Assembly (NCBI GenBank): GCA_030726725.1 | Contig: JANRDC010000006.1 | Span: 72,405 to 119,447, forward strand | Source of the DNA: Flavobacteriaceae bacterium | GTDB lineage: Bacteria; Bacteroidota; Bacteroidia; Flavobacteriales; Flavobacteriaceae | Reading direction: 5' to 3' | DNA length: 47,043 bases | Part shown: positions 17,630 through 26,296 of the stretch, piece by piece | Numbering within the stretch: position 1 is the first letter of the stretch | Layout of the letters: the number at the start of each line of letters is the position of its first letter | Notes under the pieces: generated by a model | What the model saw: the letters and a program-made list of their open reading frames with translations, nothing else | Databases searched by the model: none | What the model was told of the DNA's origin: nothing | Made by a program: the position numbers and the translations under genes

Positions 17630-19939
17630 ATGAATCAAGATTACATCAAAGCGGATCCTTGGAAGATCATCGAGGAAGGATTTAGCGCAGACCAGGTCAA
17701 ATCATCAGAGAGTTTATTCAGCATCGGAAACGGAGCTATGGGCCAACGCGCCAATTTTGAGGAGCATTACTCAGGACCTACTTTTCAAGGCAGCTACATC
17801 GGTGGTGTTTATTATCCAGACAAAACCAGAGTGGGTTGGTGGAAAAATGGTTATCCCGAGTATTTTGCCAAAGTGCTCAACGCGCCTAGTTGGATTGGGA
17901 TCGACGTGCACTTGAACGGAACGCGTCTCGATTTGAACCAGTGCACCGTGCGTTCATTCCGCCGAGAATTGGATATGGAGCACGGAGTCTACACCCGAAG
18001 TTTTGAAGCTGAAACGGCTGATGGGCTCCAGGTGAAGGTAACGGCTGTGCGTTTTTTGAGTATGAAAGTCGATGAGCTCGGGGCGATACGCTACAGCATC
18101 ACTCCGCTCAACGCAGATGCGCAGATAGTGATGACCCCCTATTTGGATAGCTCCATCACCAACCACGATTCAAACTGGGATGATGCGTTTTGGAATACCA
18201 CTGAAGTACAGGTCGGCGAAAACGAGGCTTATATTTTGGCGCAAACCAACAAAACCAATTTTAAGACCTGCACCTTTATGGGGGTTGCGCTATACCTGGA
18301 TGGAAAAAAAGTGTTGTCTGCAGGTAAGTCGGATCAAAAAGAAAAATGGGCTGGAATTACCTACAGCCAAAATGTGACTCAAGGGGCTGTTTTGTCCCTG
18401 GAGAAATTCGGGGGTTATGTAGTGGAGAAATTTCACAGTCGATCAGCGTTGGATGTGGCACAAGGAGTTGTTGCGGATGCATTGGCCACAGGCTTTGACG
18501 CTTATTTGGCGCTGCAACACCAAGCTTGGGAGACCATTTGGTCGACCAGCGACATCACGATCGAGGGAGATGTTAAGGCCCAACAAGGGATTCGCTTTAA
18601 CGTGTTTCAGCTCAACCAAACCTATTCCGGTAATAACCCTCAGCTGAACATAGGTCCCAAAGGATTTACAGGAGAAAAGTACGGCGGTAGCACCTATTGG
18701 GATACCGAGGCTTATTGCATCCCCTTCTACATGGCTACCAAAAATCAAAGAGTAGCGAGAAACTTATTGCAGTACCGCTACAACCAGTTGGATCGGGCGA
18801 TTGAAAATGCGCAAAAGCTCGGATTTAAGGACGGAGCAGCGCTGTACCCTATGGTGACCATGAATGGGGAGGAGTGCCACAACGAGTGGGAGATTACTTT
18901 TGAGGAAATCCACAGAAATGCGGCCATCGCCTTTGCTGTCTTCAATTACTACAGATATACGGGGGACTACAGCTATATCCCAGAAATGGGGTTGGAGGTG
19001 TTGATCGGCATTGCGCGATTCTGGCACCAAAGAGCGACCTTCAGCAAACACAAAAACGCCTATGTGATTTTGGGGGTAACCGGTCCCAATGAATACGAAA
19101 ACAACGTCAACAACAACTGGTATACCAACTACGCCGCCAAATGGTGTATCGAATACGCTGCTGAGCAAATCACCAAAGTAAAAGAAGGGTATCCAGAGGA
19201 TTACGCCCGCATCAAAGGGGTGACGAAAATAGATCGCTACGAAGTAGATGCTTGGATGAAAGTGGCCAAGAATATGTACTTCCCCTACGATAAAGACTTA
19301 GATGTGTTCTTGCAGAACGACGGGTTTTTGGACAAAGAACTGATTCCGGTATCGGAGCTGCCCAAAACCCAAAGACCGATCAACCAGAGATGGAGCTGGG
19401 ACCGCATTTTGCGCTCGGTGTACATCAAACAGGCAGACGTGCTGCAAGGCTTCTATTTCTTCGAAGATCATTTTGACCAGGCCACTTTGGCCCGTCATTT
19501 CGACTTTTATGAACCGTTTACCGTTCATGAATCTTCACTTTCTCCTTGTGTTCACGCTATTCAAGCAGCCAAATTGGGCCGCATGGAACAAGCCTACCAG
19601 TTTTATTTGAGGACCTCTCGATTGGATTTAGATGACTACAACAAAGAGGTAGAAGAAGGTTTGCACATCACCTCCATGGCGGGGACTTGGATGAGCATTG
19701 TGGAAGGATTTGCCGGGTTGCGCATTGTGGATGACAAACTTTCATTTCATCCGCAGATTCCGGACCAGTGGGGATCGTATTCATTTAAAATCAATTTTAG
19801 AAATAGAATTTTAAAAGTTGATATTTCAAAAGCACAGGTGGCTTTTACGCTCTCAGGAGACACCGAGATGTCCATTCGCATGTTTGGAAAACGCGTGGTG
19901 TTGTCGCCTGACCAAACCACGATACATCCTTTGTCATAA
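17630..19939 (+). CDS. mapA: GH65 maltose phosphorylase (or close glucoside phosphorylase)
   Basis: A 769-residue cytoplasmic enzyme with no signal peptide. GH65 inverting phosphorylases split an alpha-glucosyl disaccharide with phosphate to give beta-glucose-1-phosphate and glucose. The N-terminal beta-sandwich (ESLFSIGNGAMGQRANFEE) is followed by an (alpha/alpha)6 barrel containing WDTEAYCIPFYM, GEECHNEWEITFEEIHRN and VTGPNEYENNVNNNWYTN. The Glu of PNEYENN is residue 488, aligning with the general acid Glu487 described for the Lactobacillus brevis maltose phosphorylase. The length is typical. It follows pgmB by one base and its stop touches the ATG of the GH13 gene. Trehalose or kojibiose phosphorylase are alternatives, but context and motifs favour maltose. 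Confidence 0.9.
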   Translation: MNQDYIKADPWKIIEEGFSADQVKSSESLFSIGNGAMGQRANFEEHYSGPTFQGSYIGGVYYPDKTRVGWWKNGYPEYFAKVLNAPSWIGIDVHLNGTRLDLNQCTVRSFRRELDMEHGVYTRSFEAETADGLQVKVTAVRFLSMKVDELGAIRYSITPLNADAQIVMTPYLDSSITNHDSNWDDAFWNTTEVQVGENEAYILAQTNKTNFKTCTFMGVALYLDGKKVLSAGKSDQKEKWAGITYSQNVTQGAVLSLEKFGGYVVEKFHSRSALDVAQGVVADALATGFDAYLALQHQAWETIWSTSDITIEGDVKAQQGIRFNVFQLNQTYSGNNPQLNIGPKGFTGEKYGGSTYWDTEAYCIPFYMATKNQRVARNLLQYRYNQLDRAIENAQKLGFKDGAALYPMVTMNGEECHNEWEITFEEIHRNAAIAFAVFNYYRYTGDYSYIPEMGLEVLIGIARFWHQRATFSKHKNAYVILGVTGPNEYENNVNNNWYTNYAAKWCIEYAAEQITKVKEGYPEDYARIKGVTKIDRYEVDAWMKVAKNMYFPYDKDLDVFLQNDGFLDKELIPVSELPKTQRPINQRWSWDRILRSVYIKQADVLQGFYFFEDHFDQATLARHFDFYEPFTVHESSLSPCVHAIQAAKLGRMEQAYQFYLRTSRLDLDDYNKEVEEGLHITSMAGTWMSIVEGFAGLRIVDDKLSFHPQIPDQWGSYSFKINFRNRILKVDISKAQVAFTLSGDTEMSIRMFGKRVVLSPDQTTIHPLS

Positions 19940-21298
19940 ATGAAAAAAATGTTGTTGGCCGTCTTGGGATTGGCCGTTTTAGCTTGTCAAGAAATGAAAA
20001 AAGAAGAGACCGCTGTGGTGGAGTTGCCTGAAATGTCCCGCGATGTATTGGCAAAATCAGTGATTTACGAGGCCAATATACGCCAATATTCCCCCGAAGG
20101 GAGTTTTAACGCATTTGCCCAGGACCTGCCAGAGCTCAAAAAATTGGGTGTCGACGTTATTTGGTTGATGCCGGTGTATCCGATTTCAACCACCAACAGC
20201 AAAGGGACCTTGGGGTCGTATTACGCGGTGTCCGATTACACGGGAGTCAATCCTGAGTTTGGCACAATGGCGGACCTCAAAGCGCTGATCAACCAGGCGC
20301 ACGCGTTGGGCATGTATGTAATTTTAGACTGGGTGCCCAACCACACCGGTTGGGACCACCACTGGCTGAAGAACCACCCTGAGTGGTATACGCAGAACGA
20401 GCAAGGCCAGCCCACGCATCCCGTGGGTACAGACTGGACGGATACCGCCGATTTGAACTACGACAGTGCTGAGATGCGCGCCCAAATGGTCAAAGACATG
20501 CAGTATTGGATCACCGAGGCCAACATCGACGGTTTTCGATGTGATATGGCCGGTATGGTCCCCCTTGATTTCTGGGCGTCGACCATCCCTGCCCTCCGCG
20601 CCATGAAACCGATCGTGATGTTGGCAGAAGCTTGGGAGCCAGCCTTGATCGATGCGGGATTTGATATGGCCTACGGCTGGGAAACCCACCACATCTCCAA
20701 CCGAATCGCGCGAGGAGAAAACGATGTCAACGCTTGGCGTCACCGTATGGACGAGGTGCAATCCATGTATCCTTCTGGTACCATTCTGATGAATTTCACC
20801 TCCAACCACGATGAGAACTCCTGGAATGGAAGTGCTCCCGAGCGATTGGGTCCAGCTTTGGAAACTGCGGCGGCTTTGATGTATACGGCTCCTGGTATGC
20901 CTTTGATCTACAGCGGACAAGAGTACAATTTAGACAAACGATTGCTGTTCTTTGAGAAAGATTCGATCAACCGAGTAAAATCCACGATGTTTGGTGTTTA
21001 CGAGCGATTGGGCGCCTTGAAAAAAGCCACGACTGCTTTGGATGCTGGCCACGATGGGGCTGCTTACCGAGACCTATCCAACAGTGCTGGGGATCGCGTT
21101 CTGTCTTTTGAACGATCGAAAGGCCAAGACCGTTTGTATTACGTCGCTAACTTCAGCGCTGAACCAAAGACATTTACGGTGGATATCAACGGTTCATTGA
21201 TCGATTATATGACCGGACAGCCTCTGGATTTTGCCCCAGGCGCTACCTGGACATTGGCACCTTTTCAGTACCGCATTTTACTCCCCAAAGCTCCATAG
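19940..21298 (+). CDS. GH13 alpha-amylase family lipoprotein
   Basis: A 452-residue secreted alpha-amylase-family enzyme. MKKMLLAVLGLAVLAC is a lipoprotein signal with Cys at residue 16, so it is probably anchored in the outer membrane. GH13 conserved regions are present: DWVPNHT, GFRCDMAG with the nucleophile Asp202, LAEAWEP with the acid/base Glu230, and FTSNHDENSW with the transition-state Asp291. The short C-terminal beta domain ends at PFQYRILLP. It should cut starch or maltodextrin outside the cytoplasm to give maltose for the phosphorylase. The ATG directly follows the GH65 stop codon (TAAATG). The exact specificity (alpha-amylase, cyclomaltodextrinase, oligo-glucosidase) cannot be fixed from sequence. 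Confidence 0.93.
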   Translation: MKKMLLAVLGLAVLACQEMKKEETAVVELPEMSRDVLAKSVIYEANIRQYSPEGSFNAFAQDLPELKKLGVDVIWLMPVYPISTTNSKGTLGSYYAVSDYTGVNPEFGTMADLKALINQAHALGMYVILDWVPNHTGWDHHWLKNHPEWYTQNEQGQPTHPVGTDWTDTADLNYDSAEMRAQMVKDMQYWITEANIDGFRCDMAGMVPLDFWASTIPALRAMKPIVMLAEAWEPALIDAGFDMAYGWETHHISNRIARGENDVNAWRHRMDEVQSMYPSGTILMNFTSNHDENSWNGSAPERLGPALETAAALMYTAPGMPLIYSGQEYNLDKRLLFFEKDSINRVKSTMFGVYERLGALKKATTALDAGHDGAAYRDLSNSAGDRVLSFERSKGQDRLYYVANFSAEPKTFTVDINGSLIDYMTGQPLDFAPGATWTLAPFQYRILLPKAP

Positions 21299-22060
21299 AT
21301 GATGAAGTACACCAAACATTTCTCCTCCGTTGTTTTGGGCACTGCTCTATGGGCCAGTTGTTCGCCTCAGGGAAATGATTTTTTGGTCATCGGACATCGA
21401 GGCGCCATGGGCCATGTCTTGGAGAATACCCTGGCCTCAATAGACACCGCGCTCTCCCTAGGGGTGGATATGATTGAAATCGATGTGTACCGCATCGCCA
21501 GTGGGCAGTTGGTGGTCTTTCACGACGACACACTCGGGCGATTAAGCGTTTACCAGGATTCCATTGAACACCTCACGATAGAGGCCCTAGACACCATCAG
21601 ACTGCACGATGGGCATGCCATTCCTACCCTGGCTCAGGTCATTGACCGCATTCAAGGCCGAGTGCCCCTGAATATTGAGTTAAAAGGGGCCGGTACTGCG
21701 GCACCCACGTATGCGCTGATTCAAGAACTGACCCCACAACAGAACAGTCAATCATCCCCCTACTTGATTTCCAGTTTTCGCTGGGATGAATTGGAGATCA
21801 TGCGTTCTCTTGACGCGGAGTTGCCCATCGCTGTGCTGACTGAAGACGATCCCCTTTTGGCGTTGGATATGGCCCATAAGCTTCGGGCCCAGGCGATCAA
21901 TCCGTATTATAAAAATGTGGATGCATCCGTGGTCGACGCCCTCCACCAAGCTGGTTTTCAGGTGTTTCCATGGACTGTCAACGAACCAGAAGACCTGGAG
22001 GCCATGAAAGCGGCCGGTGTAGACGGACTGTTTACCAATTTTCCAGAACGACTTCGTTGA
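21299..22060 (+). CDS. Glycerophosphodiester phosphodiesterase family lipoprotein
   Basis: A 253-residue GDPD-family protein with a lipoprotein-like N-terminus (VVLGTALWASC, Cys near residue 21). The family motif is intact: GHRGAMGHVLENT (catalytic His and Arg), DMIEIDVYR (metal-binding Glu and Asp) and VVFHDDTLGR (second catalytic His). VPLNIELKG follows. Members hydrolyse glycerophosphodiesters to glycerol-3-phosphate and an alcohol. Its ATG starts immediately after the GH13 stop codon, so it is an operon member even though phospholipid-derived substrates have no evident link to maltose. A double ATG lies at the start (residues 1 and 2). Confidence 0.9.
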   Translation: MMKYTKHFSSVVLGTALWASCSPQGNDFLVIGHRGAMGHVLENTLASIDTALSLGVDMIEIDVYRIASGQLVVFHDDTLGRLSVYQDSIEHLTIEALDTIRLHDGHAIPTLAQVIDRIQGRVPLNIELKGAGTAAPTYALIQELTPQQNSQSSPYLISSFRWDELEIMRSLDAELPIAVLTEDDPLLALDMAHKLRAQAINPYYKNVDASVVDALHQAGFQVFPWTVNEPEDLEAMKAAGVDGLFTNFPERLR

Positions 22061-23337
22061 GGTGGGATATCGCCATAGTGGGGGCAGGTGCTTCGGGCTA
22101 TTACGCGGCCATACACGCTGCTCAGACACTGGAATCCTACGGCATCGAATACCGAATTGCGCTTTTGGAACGCGCAGCAGAAGTGCTTTCCAAGGTCCGT
22201 ATTTCTGGGGGTGGGCGTTGCAATGTCACGCATGACCAGCGAGACCCCCGTTTGCTGGTCGATCAGTACCCCAGAGGCCATAAAGCCCTTTTGGGCCCTT
22301 TTCACCACCATGGACCCGATCAAGTGATCGAATTTTTTGCTCAGTTGGGGGTTTCTCTAAAAACAGAGCCAGATGGGCGTATGTTTCCCACGACAGACCG
22401 CTCTGAAACCATCATCAACGCCTTGGTCGCAGAGGCTGACCGCTTGGGCGTGCAGGTATTGACAAGATCTTCGGTCCAAACCTTGGTGTATGACGCAGCA
22501 ACATCGCTGTGGCAAATCACCACTACTGCAGCATCCCACCAGGCGCGCACCGTACTGGTGGCTGCCGGTAGCAGCCCCCAGATGGGCCGCTTGCTCGAAG
22601 ACTTAGGCCACCAGATGGTGGCTCCAGTGCCTTCCCTGTTTACTTTTCATATTCAGGATCCCCGCTTAGAGGGGCTTATGGGGTTGAGCGCTGAGGTTTC
22701 ATTGCGCGTTTTAGACCCCCAGGGACATCCGACAAAGCCCCTGGTCCACACCGCGGGACCCTTGTTGATTACCCATTGGGGTGTCAGCGGTCCTGCCGTG
22801 TTAAAAGCCTCTGCTTGGGGCGCGCGTATGATGGCAGATTGGCGCTATAATTTTTCGATTGAGGTCAATTGGTTGCCTCAGCATAACCTGGATTCAGCGG
22901 CCCTAGTTTTGGCTGAATTTGCCGGGCAAGAAGCCAAAAAGTCCATGAGTAACCATCCCTTTGGAACCTTACCCAAGCGTTTATGGGAACGAATGATCAA
23001 TGCCGCGGGTTGTGGCGGCGATCAAACATGGGCCCACCTCACCAAGGAACAGCGCATGGCACTGGCCGCTGAACTCACCCAAGCGCGCTATCAGGTGACT
23101 GGAAAAAGCACTTTTAAAGAAGAATTTGTCACTGCAGGAGGTGTAGATTTAGGTGAGGTGCGTTTTAAAGACCTGTCCAGCAAACGGGTGCCCCAGCTGT
23201 TTTTTGCTGGCGAATGCCTAGATGTAGACGCAGTTACCGGAGGCTATAATTTTCAAAATGCGTGGACCACCGGTTATCTGGCGGCTCAAGGCATGGTCTC
23301 ATGGCTGTTGGAACACCCAGTCGAGGCTCGGGATTAA
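22057..23337 (+). CDS. BaiN/HI0933-family NAD(P)/FAD-dependent oxidoreductase
   Basis: A 426-residue flavoprotein of the HI0933/BaiN family. The TTG at 22057, overlapping the upstream TGA as TTGA, is chosen as the start because it gives MRWDIAIVGAGASGYYAA with the FAD-binding GxGxxG directly at the N-terminus. The longer frame to 21970 lies inside the previous gene. Family motifs are SKVRISGGGRCNVTH near residues 46-60 and the C-terminal GGVDLGEVRFKDLSSK and FFAGECLDVDAVTGGYNFQNAWTTG. Members are cytoplasmic. The physiological substrate is usually unknown, although BaiN acts in bile-acid reduction. It looks like the last gene of the LacI-led operon. Confidence 0.9.
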   Translation: MRWDIAIVGAGASGYYAAIHAAQTLESYGIEYRIALLERAAEVLSKVRISGGGRCNVTHDQRDPRLLVDQYPRGHKALLGPFHHHGPDQVIEFFAQLGVSLKTEPDGRMFPTTDRSETIINALVAEADRLGVQVLTRSSVQTLVYDAATSLWQITTTAASHQARTVLVAAGSSPQMGRLLEDLGHQMVAPVPSLFTFHIQDPRLEGLMGLSAEVSLRVLDPQGHPTKPLVHTAGPLLITHWGVSGPAVLKASAWGARMMADWRYNFSIEVNWLPQHNLDSAALVLAEFAGQEAKKSMSNHPFGTLPKRLWERMINAAGCGGDQTWAHLTKEQRMALAAELTQARYQVTGKSTFKEEFVTAGGVDLGEVRFKDLSSKRVPQLFFAGECLDVDAVTGGYNFQNAWTTGYLAAQGMVSWLLEHPVEARD

Positions 23338-23341
23338 TTTG

Positions 23342-23349
23342 TATTTTTG
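23342..23349 (+). promoter_or_regulatory. Possible -7 promoter element for mvaD
   Basis: TATTTTTG fits the Bacteroidota -7 consensus TAnnTTTG exactly and lies 16 bases before the mvaD ATG. No good -33 TTG was found at the expected spacing, so this is tentative. Confidence 0.4.
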
Positions 23350-23365
23350 GCCTTCAAAGTCTGCC

Positions 23366-24445
23366 ATGAAGGAGTTTTCCCCCATTACACAGCCCCACCT
23401 ATCCATCCCCCACCAAGTGGCCTGGCAATCTCCCAGCAATATTGCATTGGTCAAGTACTGGGGAAAATACGATCCTCAGTTGCCCGCCAACCCTTCGGTG
23501 AGTTTGACGCTCAACCAGTGCAGGACCAACACCAGCGTTTGGTGTGGACCAAGGCCATCAGCGGCCACAGGGACTTACTCCTTTGAGTTTTTGCTCAGCG
23601 GGACGCCAAAACCCGATTTTCATCCCAAAATCGAAGGTTTTTTTCACAGAATTTCATCCTATTTGCCGTTTTTGACTCAGGTGCATTTGCGCATTGAGAG
23701 TGAAAATACATTTCCTCATTCCAGCGGTATCGCCTCTTCTGCGAGCGCGATGAGCGCATTGGCCTTATGCTTATGGCAAATAGCCAGGGGAGCGGAAGCC
23801 TTATCCGACCCTGAATTTTATCGACAAGCCTCTTACCTCGCTCGTTTGGGCTCAGGTTCTGCCTGTCGCAGCATATGGGGACCTGTGGTGGTTTGGGGCG
23901 AGACGCCTGGTATCCCTCAGGCGAGTCAGGAGTTTGGCTGGGCCAGCGATCGGGTACACCCCGTTTTTGCAGATTACCAAGACACGATTTTGTTGATTGA
24001 TCAAGGACAAAAATCGGTGAGCAGCACAGTCGGACACCAACTCATGGTAGGGCATCCCTTTGCAGAAGCGCGGTTTAAACAGGCCCACGATCACTTGGGG
24101 CAAATGATGGAGGTATTGGCCCAAGGAGATTTGGATCGTTTTATCGATTTGGTCGAACGCGAGGCACTGACATTACACGCGCTGATGATGGCCTCCAACC
24201 CGAGTTTTGTATTGATGAAGCCCGCTACACTAGCGGTGATTGAAAAAATTAGGGCCTACAGAAAGGCCACCCAAAACCCGGTTTGTTTCACCTTGGATGC
24301 CGGGGCCAATGTCCATGTGCTCTACCCCAAATCCATCAGCAAAACAGTTTTGCAATGGATTCAGGATGAACTCGTTGTGTATTGCGAAAAGGAATCGTAC
24401 ATTTGCGACACGGTAGGCAGTGGAAGCTCACCGATCAACGGATGA
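23366..24445 (+). CDS. mvaD: Diphosphomevalonate decarboxylase
   Basis: A 359-residue GHMP-superfamily enzyme of the mevalonate pathway that converts mevalonate diphosphate to isopentenyl diphosphate in the cytoplasm. The ATG at 23366 is preferred to the longer frame from 23258, which lies within the previous gene. Motifs include SPSNIALVKYWGKYD near residues 21-35, NPSVSLTLN, and the ATP-binding SSGIASSASAMSALAL. It ends in an ATGA overlap with the mevalonate kinase gene, so the two are translationally coupled. The pairing with a second GHMP kinase and a UbiA enzyme matches the layout common in flavobacteria. Confidence 0.93.
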   Translation: MKEFSPITQPHLSIPHQVAWQSPSNIALVKYWGKYDPQLPANPSVSLTLNQCRTNTSVWCGPRPSAATGTYSFEFLLSGTPKPDFHPKIEGFFHRISSYLPFLTQVHLRIESENTFPHSSGIASSASAMSALALCLWQIARGAEALSDPEFYRQASYLARLGSGSACRSIWGPVVVWGETPGIPQASQEFGWASDRVHPVFADYQDTILLIDQGQKSVSSTVGHQLMVGHPFAEARFKQAHDHLGQMMEVLAQGDLDRFIDLVEREALTLHALMMASNPSFVLMKPATLAVIEKIRAYRKATQNPVCFTLDAGANVHVLYPKSISKTVLQWIQDELVVYCEKESYICDTVGSGSSPING

Positions 24446-25380
24446 AAGGACCTCTATTTTACGCAAAAATTTTGCTCTTTGGAGAGTACGGAATCATCAA
24501 AGATTCCAAAGGCCTTTCCATCCCGTACAACGCTTTTCAAGGTGCGCTTAAGCGCGATGAATTCCCCGACGAAAAAGCACAGCAATCCAATAAAAAACTC
24601 GCCCATTACGCCCAACACCTCGCTGAGGTGCGCGCCCAAGACCCATCCTCGATGCCCATAGACACGGAACAATTGTTGTCTGACGTGGCCGCAGGGCTTT
24701 ATTTCGACAGCTCCATCCCTCAAGGATACGGCATCGGAAGTTCAGGGGCATTGGTCGCAGCGGTATACAGCCAGTACGCCATCGACCGCATCACCGTTTT
24801 GGAAAACCTGACCGCGGACAAACTTTTGGCATTAAAAGCCCTTTTTGGCCGTATGGAATCCTTTTTTCACGGCAAATCCTCCGGTCTTGATCCCCTCAAC
24901 TCGTATTTGAGTCTTCCGATCCTCATCCACGCCCAAGACAATATCGCTTCAACCTCCATTCCCCACCAAAACGGTCAGGGTAAGGGGGGTGTCTTCTTGA
25001 TCGACAGCGGTCAAGTCGGAGAGACTGCTCCTATGGTGCAGCTGTTTATGGAGCAGATGAAAAACGACGGTTTTAGGGTCATGCTCAAAGACCAGTTTAT
25101 CAAACACACCGATGCATGTGTAGAAGATTTTGTCAGCGGCAACGTCTCCTCTTTGTTTCAAAATATCAAAGCCCTGTCCTCTGTGGTCATTCAGCATTTT
25201 ACGCCTATGATTCCACAGGAGTTTCACCAAGTGTGGAAAAACGGACTACAGACCAACGACTACTACCTAAAACTCTGCGGTTCGGGTGGTGGCGGATATA
25301 TCTTGGGATTTGCCCCGGATCTAGACAAGGCTAGAGCAGCGCTTAAGCCCTACCAGCTAGAGGTCGTTTACCAATTTTAA
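24442..25380 (+). CDS. mvk: Mevalonate kinase-like GHMP kinase
   Basis: A 312-residue GHMP kinase. The ATG at 24442 overlaps the mvaD stop (ATGA) and gives MKGPLFYAKILLFGEYGII, the usual N-terminus; the longer frame to 24382 is not needed. The ATP-binding loop is IPQGYGIGSSGALVAAVYS near residues 92-110. The C-terminal GHMP motif is LKLCGSGGGGYILGF near 284-298. The enzyme should phosphorylate mevalonate for isoprenoid synthesis. Phosphomevalonate kinase is an alternative because GHMP kinases are hard to separate by eye. Bacteroidota usually annotate the gene in this position as mevalonate kinase. Confidence 0.82.
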   Translation: MKGPLFYAKILLFGEYGIIKDSKGLSIPYNAFQGALKRDEFPDEKAQQSNKKLAHYAQHLAEVRAQDPSSMPIDTEQLLSDVAAGLYFDSSIPQGYGIGSSGALVAAVYSQYAIDRITVLENLTADKLLALKALFGRMESFFHGKSSGLDPLNSYLSLPILIHAQDNIASTSIPHQNGQGKGGVFLIDSGQVGETAPMVQLFMEQMKNDGFRVMLKDQFIKHTDACVEDFVSGNVSSLFQNIKALSSVVIQHFTPMIPQEFHQVWKNGLQTNDYYLKLCGSGGGGYILGFAPDLDKARAALKPYQLEVVYQF

Positions 25381-25389
25381 TTGAGGCTG

Positions 25390-26274
25390 ATGAGACGATC
25401 GCTCAAACGGATCGCCCTCAAGAGTTTTGCCGTGTTCTCCTTGTTGCGCCTGCAAAACATTTCCATGATTGTCTTGGCTCAGTATTTGTGTGCGGTCTTT
25501 ATTTTTGCCCCCCAGCGCAGCATCACCCAAGTAATTTTTGACCCCAACGTCATTTTCTTGATTTTGGCCTCAGCCATGACCATTGCGGCGGGTTATCTCA
25601 TCAATGCTTTCTACGACCAAGAAAAGGATTTGATCAACAAGCCTTACGTCACTATGTTGGGGCGCCACATCCCACAACGCCATAAGATCACGGCTTATTT
25701 TGTGTTAAACTTTTCTGCTGTGGTGGTGAGCAGTGCCATTTCTTTTCGGGCGGTACTGTTTTTTTCGGCCTATATTTTTAGCCTTTGGGTCTATTCCCAC
25801 AAAGTCAAACGCATTCCGCTTTGGGGCAACATCGCCTGGTCAGTGCTCACCCTCACCCCTTTTTTAGGGCTGTTTATTTACTTCAGCAGCACAGACGCCC
25901 ATATTTGGGGGCACGCCTTGTTCTTGTTTTTGATTTTTTGGGCGCTGGCTATGATCAAGGACTTGCGTAACCTGCCCGGGGATTTGAGTCAAAATTACCT
26001 GACTTGGCCATTGGTCAAGGGGGTCAGTTCGTCAAAATACTGGGTCAGTGGACTTTTAATCGCCACCTGGTTACCCGCTGCTTGGTTGTTGTGTTCAGGG
26101 TCAGTTGGACTGATGGGGTACTATTTTATGCTCTCCATAGCCACCGTTTTTCCTGCTTTGTGGATGCTGTGGCGCACACAGGTCGCTGCTGGTTACCAAA
26201 ACGTTTACAACCTGCTGAAGCTGTTGATCGCCATCGGCGTGTTTAGCATCGTATTGATGCATTGGACGGCTTAA
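25390..26274 (+). CDS. UbiA-family prenyltransferase (geranylgeranylglycerol-phosphate type)
   Basis: A 294-residue integral membrane prenyltransferase with about eight or nine hydrophobic segments. The ATG at 25390 is chosen over a TTG at 25381 that directly follows the upstream stop. The two Asp-rich motifs that hold Mg-diphosphate are visible: NAFYDQEKDLINKP near residues 76-89 and KDLRNLPGD near 192-200. Members transfer a polyprenyl chain to a small acceptor. In Bacteroidota this gene next to the mevalonate genes is usually named geranylgeranylglycerol-phosphate geranylgeranyltransferase, but a menaquinone-type or other acceptor cannot be excluded. It converges on the pseudouridine synthase gene with only 22 bases between, and no terminator is seen there. 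Confidence 0.85.
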   Translation: MRRSLKRIALKSFAVFSLLRLQNISMIVLAQYLCAVFIFAPQRSITQVIFDPNVIFLILASAMTIAAGYLINAFYDQEKDLINKPYVTMLGRHIPQRHKITAYFVLNFSAVVVSSAISFRAVLFFSAYIFSLWVYSHKVKRIPLWGNIAWSVLTLTPFLGLFIYFSSTDAHIWGHALFLFLIFWALAMIKDLRNLPGDLSQNYLTWPLVKGVSSSKYWVSGLLIATWLPAAWLLCSGSVGLMGYYFMLSIATVFPALWMLWRTQVAAGYQNVYNLLKLLIAIGVFSIVLMHWTA

Positions 26275-26296
26275 TGGATGGCAAAAACCAAGGGAT

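Noticed and set aside
21970-22056. Longer N-terminus for the BaiN-type flavoprotein
   Set aside because: The extra 29 residues lie inside the GDPD gene and precede the FAD-binding motif with no family resemblance.
24544-24555. 12-bp palindrome GCGCTTAAGCGC as a possible operator
   Set aside because: It lies within the mevalonate kinase coding sequence and its centre is not CpG as in LacI-type sites.
26275-26296. Expected terminator between the convergent UbiA and pseudouridine synthase genes
   Set aside because: The 22-base gap shows no stem-loop with a T-tract. Any terminator would have to be inside the coding ends and was not seen.
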